Source: Acidobacteriota bacterium (GTDB lineage: Bacteria > Acidobacteriota > Terriglobia > Terriglobales > Acidobacteriaceae). Taken from it: a stretch of 7,093 bases of DNA. Position 1 is the first letter of the stretch. The number at the start of each line of letters is the position of its first letter. The DNA is taken from the NCBI GenBank assembly GCA_021810815.1, contig JAJZHR010000122.1, forward strand, positions 1 through 7,093, written 5' to 3'. A model generated the notes under the pieces. It made no database searches and was not told the DNA's origin. It saw nothing but the letters and a program-made list of their open reading frames with translations. This document shows, piece after piece, positions 1 through 5,152 of the stretch. Position numbers and translations under genes: made by a program.

Positions 1-576
1 TCTGGCGATGGAGAGCAGGGTGAGGGTTTCGACGGCGATTCCGGAGGGATGACTCTCGACGAAGCTGGAGTGGAGATTGACGACGGCGAGCAGGCCGGAG
101 CCGGTGTACTGGCTATTTGGGGCCGGCGCGCTGCCTGAGGCTGGCGCGTAGCCGGGGGCTGGCACGGCAGCGCTGGAGGCAGCGGGGCCTGCAGCAGAGG
201 TAGCGCGCGGCGAAGGAATGGGCAGGAGGAAGACTTCGTCCACACCTTCTCCGCCCGAGAGCGGATGGGTGGACTGGGGAAGAGCGTATTGGGCCAGCAG
301 TCGGTCCAGGAGAGCGCGGACGCGGATGGTGGGGTCCTGGGGCAGGGAAATCCACTGCTGGACGGGATTGATGGTTCCGTCGGCGTCGTTGGCGATTTCG
401 AAGGTGACAGCTTCGGCGGGCTGGTCAGCGGGCGCGGCGAGCGGGGTGGGGTCGTTGAGCATGGAGAGCCGGTCGTGGGCTCGCTCGCGCAGGCGGATGA
501 GGAAGATGGCCATCAGGATGGAGCCTGCGAGCATGACCCAGAAGAGGATGCGCTGGTGGCGGGGAATGGTGGTCAC
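1..576 (-). CDS. GerMN-domain membrane-anchored protein, C-terminus cut by window edge
   Basis: I translated this frame by hand from a GTG at 576; it stays open for 192 codons and leaves the window at position 1, so the stop is not seen. Residues about 10-28 (ILFWVMLAGSILMAIFLI) form one membrane segment after a short basic N-terminus, so the rest probably lies outside the membrane. Residues 55-192 fit the GerMN fold: a long helix around VRALLDRLLAQY, the strand GVDEVFLLP, then LLAVVNLHSSFVE and IAVETLTLLSI. GerMN domains are known from Bacillus GerM and from envelope lipoproteins; their biochemical role is not settled. Residues about 122-158 are a Pro/Ala/Ser-rich insertion between two predicted strands, unusual for the domain. 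The start overlaps the amidase stop as GTGA and has a strong GGAGG six bases upstream, which fixes it. Family assignment is from motif recognition only. Confidence 0.72.
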   Translation of the reverse strand, partial: MTTIPRHQRILFWVMLAGSILMAIFLIRLRERAHDRLSMLNDPTPLAAPADQPAEAVTFEIANDADGTINPVQQWISLPQDPTIRVRALLDRLLAQYALPQSTHPLSGGEGVDEVFLLPIPSPRATSAAGPAASSAAVPAPGYAPASGSAPAPNSQYTGSGLLAVVNLHSSFVESHPSGIAVETLTLLSIAR

Positions 577-1445
577 AGCGCGCCTCCGGTCTGGTTGGAG
601 GTCTGGCTGGAGGTCTGGCTGCTGGCTGGCCCGGTGCTTTGAATCCCTGTGGTGTGCATGCGCCATTGCATCAGCGCCCATGCGATGGCATCCGCCACGC
701 GCTGCTGGTACGCGGGGTTGGAGACATCGGCCGCGTCCTGTCCATCGGAGGCTGCGAGCGGCGCCATTTCGACCGCGACGGCGGGGCAGGTGAGGTTGTC
801 GAGCGGGCGCAGATAGGTGCGGCCCAGGGTGACGGGGATTTTGGCGCGGTCGAGAGCGGCGCTCATTTCGGCGGCGAGGCGGAGGCTGCGGTCGATGTAG
901 GCCGACTGCGCGGTGTCCCAGGGAAGGAAGCGGCGCGTACTGGACGGGGGCACGTTCGCGGGGGGCAAAGAGGAGTTGAAGATGTGGACGCCGTTGCCGC
1001 TGGCGGTGGCATGGATGAGGATGCAGGCGAGAGCGTCGGCGTGATTGGCGGCGCTGGCGCGGTCGTCGAGGGTGGGCGCGCTTGCGTCGTTGTCGCGGGT
1101 GGAGATCACGGCGAATCCCCTGGCTGCGAGCAGGCTGCGGAGGCGGAAGGAGATGGCGAGCGTGACGTCTTTCTCCAGCATGTCCGGGCTGAGGCGGGCA
1201 CCGGTGTCGTCACCGCCGTGGGCGGGGTCGAGAAGGATGAGGAAGCGGGTGTTCCTGGCCTGAGATTGCGCCGGGGACGAGGCTGGGGCTGGGGCTGGCG
1301 CAGATGAGGTCGCAGGAGCAGGGGCAGGGGCAGGCGGAGTTGCGGCAGGGGCCTGAGCGGCGGCGAACGCAGTGGCGAAGGGAGCCGCGAGGAGAGCCGC
1401 TGCGAAGGCTGCGCCGAGGAAGCGTTTTTGCCTAGTCAAGCGCAT
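573..1445 (-). CDS. Secreted N-acetylmuramoyl-L-alanine amidase (Amidase_3)
   Basis: A predicted exported zinc amidase of 290 aa that would cut the bond between N-acetylmuramic acid and the first alanine of the peptidoglycan stem. Residues 1-30 (MRLTRQKR then an Ala-rich hydrophobic core ending AFAAA) are a signal peptide. Residues about 31-63 are a Pro/Ala/Ser linker and about 67-262 the catalytic domain. The family's zinc and catalytic positions are all present: His76 in LLDPAHGGDDTGA, Glu91 in EKDVTLAIS, His145 in LIHATASG and Glu226 in PAVAVEMAPL. The usual DPGHGG and SIHAN motifs are slightly altered (DPAHGG, LIHAT). No SH3 or LysM wall-binding domain is seen. The C-terminal tail contains three QTS[S/N] repeats. 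I chose the ATG at 1445 over an upstream frame-open start at 1751 because the signal peptide begins there and the upstream part is the antisense of the DUF1015 reading frame. It overlaps the DUF1015 stop by 14 bp. Confidence 0.88.
   Translation of the reverse strand: MRLTRQKRFLGAAFAAALLAAPFATAFAAAQAPAATPPAPAPAPATSSAPAPAPASSPAQSQARNTRFLILLDPAHGGDDTGARLSPDMLEKDVTLAISFRLRSLLAARGFAVISTRDNDASAPTLDDRASAANHADALACILIHATASGNGVHIFNSSLPPANVPPSSTRRFLPWDTAQSAYIDRSLRLAAEMSAALDRAKIPVTLGRTYLRPLDNLTCPAVAVEMAPLAASDGQDAADVSNPAYQQRVADAIAWALMQWRMHTTGIQSTGPASSQTSSQTSNQTGGAL
583..587 (-). promoter_or_regulatory. Shine-Dalgarno site deciding the GTG start of the GerMN gene
   Basis: The minus strand reads GGAGG followed by six bases and then GTG at 576. 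It lies inside the end of the amidase gene, so the downstream gene is translated by coupling or re-initiation. It is the main evidence that this non-ATG start is real. Confidence 0.7.
589..624 (-). repeat. 12-bp tandem repeat, three units, inside the amidase 3' end
   Basis: Three consecutive 12-bp units (gtctggttggag, gtctggctggag, gtctggctgctg on the plus strand) encode QTSS, QTSS and QTSN in the C-terminal tail of the amidase. The period is a multiple of three, so changes in unit number would lengthen or shorten the tail without breaking the frame. The downstream gene's SD lies immediately beside it. Confidence 0.8.
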
Positions 1446-2814
1446 AGAGTGTGAGGCCGCTGAGGAGTTTCGGGTAGAAGTCGGTGGATTTCTGCGGCAT
1501 GATTTCGCCGGCGAAGGCGACTTCGCGCAGTTGGTCGAGGGTGACGGGGTTGAGCAGGAAGGCGACATCGGCAGTGCCTGAGGCGACTTCGGAGAGGGCT
1601 TCGGATGCATCGCGCCAATAATGGACGTTGGCCTGCTGGCGGATGGACTCCGGCGTGAGGCCGAGCAGCTTCTCCAGCACCAGGGTGTGCAGGACGGCCA
1701 CGTCGAGCTTGCGCTGTCGAGGCGGCAGGGAGGCCAGGGCGGCTTCCGCAACTGCGGCCTTGATGGTCAGCAGATAGTTTCCGGTCTTCATCGCAGCAAG
1801 GAAGGACGGTCCGCCGATGGCGGCGGATGCGAGTTGGGAGAGCATCTGGGAGGAGCCTGTTTCCCGTGCCGAATTTGTTGCTTCGAGCCTGCGGACGGTG
1901 AAGAAGAGTTCGGCCTGCTTGAGGAACGCGTCCGGGGCAAAGTCCTTCAGAGCGAAGACGGAGCGGTGGGTGGGCAGGATGGCGATGCCTTCGGAGTCCA
2001 TGTTGACGAAGGTCATCATGGCGGCGGCCTCCGGGAATTCAGGGCGGGGAAGCTGTCCCTGCATGCGCTGACGGGTGTGCGCCCTGTGCTCTGGCAGGCC
2101 GGCCTGCTCGCGTTCGGCGCGGTAGGCGAGAGCGGTCTCGTAGCGGTGGTGTCCGTCGGCGATGATGAGCTTCTTGTCCGCCATGGCGGCGCAGAGCATG
2201 TTGATGGTGTTGGTGTCGGAGACTTTCCAGAGCAGGTGCTGGACGCCGTAGTCGTCGGCGACCTCGATATCGGGGACAGATCCGCCGGGGAAGAGCAGCT
2301 TCTCCGTGCTGTGCGATGGGTCGGAGTAGAGCATGTAGATCTGTTCGCAGTGGGTTCGCGTGGCGCGGAGCAGGTTCATGCGGTCGGATTTCGGCTTGTC
2401 GAGGGTCTGCTCGTGGCGGAAGACGACCTTTTGCGCGTAGTCGTAGAGTTCGCCCAGGGCGATGAAGCCGCGGCGCTCCTGCACGACGCCGGTTGCTCCG
2501 GTGGCGCCGGCTGCATTGGGGACGGCGTAGCGCTGGGCGTAGGCGAAGACGGCGGGCTCGTTTTCCAGGGCCAGAACGCCGTTGGCCCGCCAGGCGGCCA
2601 GGTCGGCTGCGGCGCGGGTGTAGACGTTGTTCTCTGCGTTGTCAAAGAGTCCGGGCAGGCCGAGGATGATGCGCACCAGGTTGTAGGGGCTGCGGTCGTA
2701 GTAGCCCTGCTGCATGCCGGGAGTGATTTTGTCGTAGGGCTGGGTGACAACGTCCTCCAGCCGGACACGCGACGGATTGTAACGAAGTGCTCGGAAGGGG
2801 TAGACGCGTGCCAT
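1432..2814 (-). CDS. DUF1015 family protein
   Basis: A 460-aa cytoplasmic protein of the DUF1015 family, near the usual full length of 400-460 aa. The N-terminus (MARVYPFRALRYNP, then VVTQPYDKITPGMQQGYYDRSPYNLVRI) is the typical family opening. The signature ADGHHRYETALAYR sits at residues about 219-232, with His222, His223, Arg224 and Glu226 likely functional, and ILPTHRSV lies further on. No signal peptide or membrane segment is visible. I cannot assign a reaction; the family is widespread and poorly characterised. The ATG at 2814 is preferred over an in-frame ATG at 2889, because family homology begins at MARVYPF and a possible -10 element lies only two bases beyond the upstream ATG. It is the first gene of a minus-strand operon with the amidase and GerMN genes, overlapping the amidase start by 14 bp. 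The link to peptidoglycan genes is by context only. Confidence 0.88.
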   Translation of the reverse strand: MARVYPFRALRYNPSRVRLEDVVTQPYDKITPGMQQGYYDRSPYNLVRIILGLPGLFDNAENNVYTRAAADLAAWRANGVLALENEPAVFAYAQRYAVPNAAGATGATGVVQERRGFIALGELYDYAQKVVFRHEQTLDKPKSDRMNLLRATRTHCEQIYMLYSDPSHSTEKLLFPGGSVPDIEVADDYGVQHLLWKVSDTNTINMLCAAMADKKLIIADGHHRYETALAYRAEREQAGLPEHRAHTRQRMQGQLPRPEFPEAAAMMTFVNMDSEGIAILPTHRSVFALKDFAPDAFLKQAELFFTVRRLEATNSARETGSSQMLSQLASAAIGGPSFLAAMKTGNYLLTIKAAVAEAALASLPPRQRKLDVAVLHTLVLEKLLGLTPESIRQQANVHYWRDASEALSEVASGTADVAFLLNPVTLDQLREVAFAGEIMPQKSTDFYPKLLSGLTLYALD

Positions 2815-3076
2815 GCGGGCGGTTGAGCTCCAATGCCGGTGCTGTGAGGCTGCTGGGGATGCGCCTTTGTTTGCCGGTTCGTGTCGCATGATTGTACCGC
2901 AGCGGGGAGGGGAGAGATGCGGCGGGAGGATGGCGCGGAGCCTCTCTGCGCAGCTTTGGGCCGCGAGCCTACAGCTTTCAAGCAGCGCCGCCGCATCCTA
3001 CAAAATACGGTCTTGATGCGAGGGTTGTTGGTTGTGAGGTGTCAGTTGTGAGTGGGGGTTCTGACGGTAGAGGCTG
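2815..3076. other. Noncoding upstream region of the DUF1015 operon
   Basis: I see no gene here. Frames that cross it have no recognisable protein content. The stretch holds the weak -10 candidate at 2891-2896 and a purine-rich run (GGGGAGGGGAGAG) near 2904-2916. From about 3020 there is a T/G-rich stretch with the short direct repeat GTTGTGAG, which leads into the first composite repeat. Confidence 0.6.
2891..2896 (-). promoter_or_regulatory. Possible -10 element for the DUF1015-amidase-GerMN operon
   Basis: The minus strand reads TACAAT (5 of 6 matches to TATAAT) about 77 bases before the DUF1015 ATG at 2814. At a 17-bp spacing the -35 position holds CATCTC, a poor match, so this is a weak sigma-70-type candidate. 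If real, it would place the transcript start close to the in-frame ATG at 2889 and favour the 2814 start. Confidence 0.3.
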
Positions 3077-3241
3077 GGTTTTGGGGAGTTCTGTCCCATG
3101 TCTCAGAAGCGAGACATGGGGCACCCGGATTGGTGGCTTCGATGGGGATTCGGGTGTGAGTGGAAGGGAGAAGCAGATTCCTCCGCTTCGCTGCGGAATG
3201 ACAACCAGAAGAGCGGGCAGCGGCAAGGGCAAGGGCAAGGG
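3077..3241. repeat. Composite repeat, copy 1 (165 bp)
   Basis: This matches 3269-3433 at 161 of 165 positions by hand alignment; the differences are at 3091, 3154, 3217 and 3220. In order it holds a GGTTTTGGGGAG lead, a perfect hairpin at 3095-3120, a linker, a palindromic core around CCGCTTCGCTGCGG at 3183-3196, and three GGCAAG units at 3222-3239. No transposase or protein frame is present. The core resembles dispersed noncoding repeats I associate with acidobacterial genomes, often mis-called as small proteins. Confidence 0.85.
3095..3120. repeat. Perfect inverted repeat (10-bp stem, 6-base loop), copy 1
   Basis: CCCATGTCTC and GAGACATGGG are exact reverse complements separated by AGAAGC. 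There is no T-run after either arm, and no gene ends nearby, so it reads as part of a repeat element, not a terminator. Confidence 0.85.
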
Positions 3242-3268
3242 AATTGATGGCCCTGCCGTGAGAGTTGT

Positions 3269-3433
3269 GGTTTTGGGGAGTTTTGTCCCATGTCTCAGAA
3301 GCGAGACATGGGGCACCCGGATTGGTGGCTTCGATGGGGATTCGGATGTGAGTGGAAGGGAGAAGCAGATTCCTCCGCTTCGCTGCGGAATGACAACCAG
3401 AAGAGCGGACAACGGCAAGGGCAAGGGCAAGGG
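3269..3433. repeat. Composite repeat, copy 2 (165 bp)
   Basis: This is the second copy, exactly 192 bp downstream of copy 1 and in the same orientation, with four mismatches. The only non-repeat DNA between the copies is 27 bp (3242-3268). Copy 2 differs from copy 1 most in its tail, which continues past 3433 into a much longer hexamer array. Confidence 0.85.
3287..3312. repeat. Perfect inverted repeat (10-bp stem, 6-base loop), copy 2
   Basis: The sequence is identical to the hairpin at 3095-3120, including the AGAAGC loop. Nearby bases differ between the copies but stem and loop do not. Confidence 0.85.
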
Positions 3434-3497
3434 CAAGGGCAAGGGCAACGGCAACGGCAACAGCAACAGCAACAGCAACGGCAACAGCAACGGCAAC
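3414..3497. repeat. Hexanucleotide array, 14 units of RGCAAS
   Basis: Fourteen contiguous six-base units follow copy 2: five GGCAAG, three GGCAAC, three AGCAAC, then GGCAAC, AGCAAC, GGCAAC. Because six is a multiple of three and the units lack stop codons, several frames stay open. That explains the long but meaningless Gly-Lys/Gly-Asn and Ala-Val/Leu-Pro frames on the two strands. Confidence 0.9.
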
Positions 3498-3500
3498 AGA

Positions 3501-3563
3501 AGAAGCAGATTCCTCCGCTTCGCTGCGGAATGACAACCAGAAGAGCGGACAACGGCAAGGGCA
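3501..3563. repeat. Composite repeat, truncated copy 3 (core only, 63 bp)
   Basis: This is identical over 63 bp to 3361-3423 of copy 2, holding the palindromic core (CCGCTTCGCTGCGG at 3515-3528) and the start of the hexamer tail. It lacks the lead and the 10-bp-stem hairpin. It begins directly at the end of the preceding hexamer array. Confidence 0.85.
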
Positions 3564-3625
3564 GCGGCAGCAGCAAGGGCAACGGCAAGGACAGCGGCAG
3601 CAGCAAGGGCAACGGCAGGGGCAGA
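3554..3625. repeat. Degenerate hexanucleotide array with 30-bp higher-order repeat
   Basis: Twelve units of the GGCAAG/GGCAGC/AGCAAG type follow copy 3. A 24-bp block starting at 3566 recurs at 3596 with one mismatch, so the array has a 30-bp super-period. It is more diverged than the array after copy 2. Confidence 0.8.
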
Positions 3626-3730
3626 AAACGAGTTTTTAGACAGGTTCTAAGATAGCGTTGAAGACGCGCGGCGGTTGGCCGCCAGCTTTGGCGCGCGCGC
3701 GGAGCTGAAGCCGCGAAGGCAGGGAACGCC
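3625..3730. other. Leader region of the first VWA gene
   Basis: This stretch holds AACGAGTTTTTAGACAGGTTCTAAG at 3627-3651, a loose relative of the repeats at 5018-5087. After it come a GC hairpin GGCGG-TTGG-CCGCC at 3670-3683, an alternating GC run near 3689-3700, and AGGGA at 3721-3725, a plausible ribosome binding site five bases before the ATG. I find no convincing -35/-10 pair. Confidence 0.45.
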
Positions 3731-4897
3731 ATGGAGCGAGCCTTAAGCCGTTTTTCACGAGATGCCTCTGTCGCCGGAGGGTGGCAGAGGGTAGTGGCTT
3801 TCAGATGGCCTTGCGGATGCCTGCGCTACGGGCTCGGTGTTGGGCTGCGGCCCTGGCTGCGAGTTGGGCCCACCGGATGGAGTGCCCGGGTGCTGGCTGT
3901 GCTTGCTGTCTGCCTGGCGCTGACAGTCGCTGCGCATCGTGCGTTTGCGCAGGACGATACGGTGAACCAGGTGCATACGCCTGCTCCGTCGACGCCGCCC
4001 AGCGTGCAGCCCATTCCGCAGACAGGAGCGGAGGTTGCTGCGACGGCGGCCTCGCATCCCAACGCGCGCATCCGAGTGGACGTGAATCTGGTGCTGGTTC
4101 CGGTGACGGTTACGGACCCCCTCGACCGGCTGGTGACGGGGCTGGAGAAGCAGAATTTTGCCGTGTTCGAGAACAATGCGCAGCAGCAGATCCGCAGCTT
4201 CTCGGTGGAAGACACTCCTATCACAGTCGGCATCGTTTTCGACCTGAGCGGCAGCATGACCTCAAAATACGTCAAGGCGCGGCAGGCTTTGTCGGAGTTG
4301 CTGCGCACGTCGAATCCGCAGGACGAGTTTTTTGTGGTGGGGTTCAATGACCGGCCGGTGGTGCTGGTGGACTACACCTCGTCGGTGGACGATATCGAGG
4401 CGCGCATGATGACGGCGCGGCCGGACAATCGCACCGCTCTGCTGGATGCGATCTACCTTGCGATCAACAAGCTGAAGCAGGCGAAATACGAGCGCAAGGC
4501 GCTGGTTATTATTTCCGACGGAGGCGACAACCGCAGCCGCTATACGGAGGGAGAGGTGCGCAACACGGTTCGCGAGAGCGATACGCAACTGTATGCGATC
4601 GGGATTTTCGACCAGTACGCCGTCACGCCGGAGGAGCAGAACGGCCCCCTGCTGCTGAACGAGCTGTGCGGGGCAACCGGGGGGCAGATGTTCAGGGTGA
4701 ACGAAATGGGCGATCTTGGCGACATTGCCACGCGGATCAGCGCGGAACTGCGCAACCAGTATGTGATCGGGTTCCGGCCCAGCGACGCGAAGCACGACGG
4801 CAAATGGCGTAAAGTGAAGGTGAGGATCGCGCCGCCGAAGGGGCTTCCTCCGCTGACCGTGCATGCCCGCGAGGGATACTACGCGCCAGCGGATTGA
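3731..4897 (+). CDS. Exported VWFA-related protein (Acidobacteria type), first paralogue
   Basis: This 388-aa protein carries one von Willebrand factor A domain, a metal-dependent protein-binding fold, and matches the VWFA-related family typical of Acidobacteriota (TIGR03436). The hydrophobic stretch at about 51-69 followed by AFA-QDD gives a signal peptide cut near residue 73, so the protein is probably periplasmic or extracellular. Residues about 114-160 (VDVNLVLVPVTVTD ... FAVFENN) form the beta-rich module that precedes the domain. The MIDAS site is complete: DLSGS at 171-175, Thr235 in NRTALLDA, Asp263 in ISDGGDN. The end (LRNQYVIGF ... VHAREGYYAPAD) is the usual family C-terminus. No LPXTG, lipobox or transmembrane anchor is seen. 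The n-region before the signal core is unusually long, about 50 aa and rich in Trp, Arg and Gly, so the start may be later, for example GTG at 3794. The ligand is unknown. Confidence 0.87.
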   Translation: MERALSRFSRDASVAGGWQRVVAFRWPCGCLRYGLGVGLRPWLRVGPTGWSARVLAVLAVCLALTVAAHRAFAQDDTVNQVHTPAPSTPPSVQPIPQTGAEVAATAASHPNARIRVDVNLVLVPVTVTDPLDRLVTGLEKQNFAVFENNAQQQIRSFSVEDTPITVGIVFDLSGSMTSKYVKARQALSELLRTSNPQDEFFVVGFNDRPVVLVDYTSSVDDIEARMMTARPDNRTALLDAIYLAINKLKQAKYERKALVIISDGGDNRSRYTEGEVRNTVRESDTQLYAIGIFDQYAVTPEEQNGPLLLNELCGATGGQMFRVNEMGDLGDIATRISAELRNQYVIGFRPSDAKHDGKWRKVKVRIAPPKGLPPLTVHAREGYYAPAD

Positions 4898-5017
4898 GCG
4901 GAACGCTTCCTTTTGCAGGATTCACGGCGCAGGCTTAACACAGATGGGGATGGATCGGACAGATCAGAAGGAATCGAAGCGGGAGATTGGGAAGAACAGG
5001 ACTGACCTTCAAGTAAA

Positions 5018-5044
5018 ACCGGAGTTTTCCGCAACCTGTGAAGC
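5018..5044. repeat. Short direct repeat, copy a (27 bp)
   Basis: ACCGGAGTTTTCCGCAACCT followed by GTGAAGC. It aligns with 5061-5087, 43 bp away: both begin ACCG, share a G-rich/T-run middle, and end CCTGTGAAGC. Confidence 0.6.
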
Positions 5045-5060
5045 CATGCTTTTGAGCAAG

Positions 5061-5087
5061 ACCGAGTTTTTCGCCAGCCTGTGAAGC
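5061..5087. repeat. Short direct repeat, copy b (27 bp)
   Basis: ACCGAGTTTTTCGCCAGCCT followed by GTGAAGC. The GAGTTTTT...AGCCTGT pattern recalls termini of some insertion sequences, but no transposase or paired inverted end is visible here. A looser relative lies at 3627-3651. Confidence 0.6.
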
Positions 5088-5152
5088 AGCACTCCTTCAA
5101 GGCTAGGACTTTGATCAGAACTTCCTTAAAGCACGACGACTGCCCGACACGC

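Larger units (their letters stand above)
4898..5152 (+). other. Spacer between the two VWA genes
   Basis: These 255 bp contain no gene I can support. A GTG at 5081 extends the second VWA frame upstream, but it lies inside a repeat and has no ribosome site. The spacer holds two related 27-bp repeats. Only a weak AGCG-GAA-CGCT stem follows the first gene's stop, so I cannot call a terminator. Whether the two genes share a transcript is undecided. Confidence 0.5.

Noticed and set aside
1446..1751. N-terminal extension of the amidase to 1751
   Set aside because: These 102 codons are an out-of-frame shadow of the DUF1015 gene, with a Ser/Pro/Arg-rich composition. The signal peptide begins at 1445.
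1621..2826. Long open frame on the plus strand (401 codons) opposite the DUF1015 gene
   Set aside because: It is the antisense of a clear conserved family, its composition is Gly/Val/Glu/Leu-rich shadow sequence, and it shows no domain.
3095..3120. Rho-independent terminator
   Set aside because: The stem is perfect, but no T-run follows on either strand and no gene ends nearby. It recurs as part of a repeat.
2892..3536. Several long open frames on both strands across the repeat region
   Set aside because: They stay open because the hexamer arrays have no stops, and they translate to repetitive Gly-Lys, Ala-Val or Leu-Pro tracts and repeat cores.
3077..3563. CRISPR-like array
   Set aside because: The copies are 165 bp and 63 bp with non-uniform spacing and no regular unique spacers. 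No cas gene is visible.
3636..3664. Promoter with TAGACA as -35 before the first VWA gene
   Set aside because: The -35 match is good, but no acceptable -10 hexamer lies at 16-18 bp spacing.
4895..4915. Terminator after the first VWA gene
   Set aside because: There is only a 4-bp AGCG/CGCT stem with a 3-base loop, and the following T-run is short and interrupted.
5081..5152. Upstream GTG start for the second VWA protein
   Set aside because: It lies inside a noncoding repeat, has no ribosome site, and would place 24 polar residues before an otherwise clean signal peptide.
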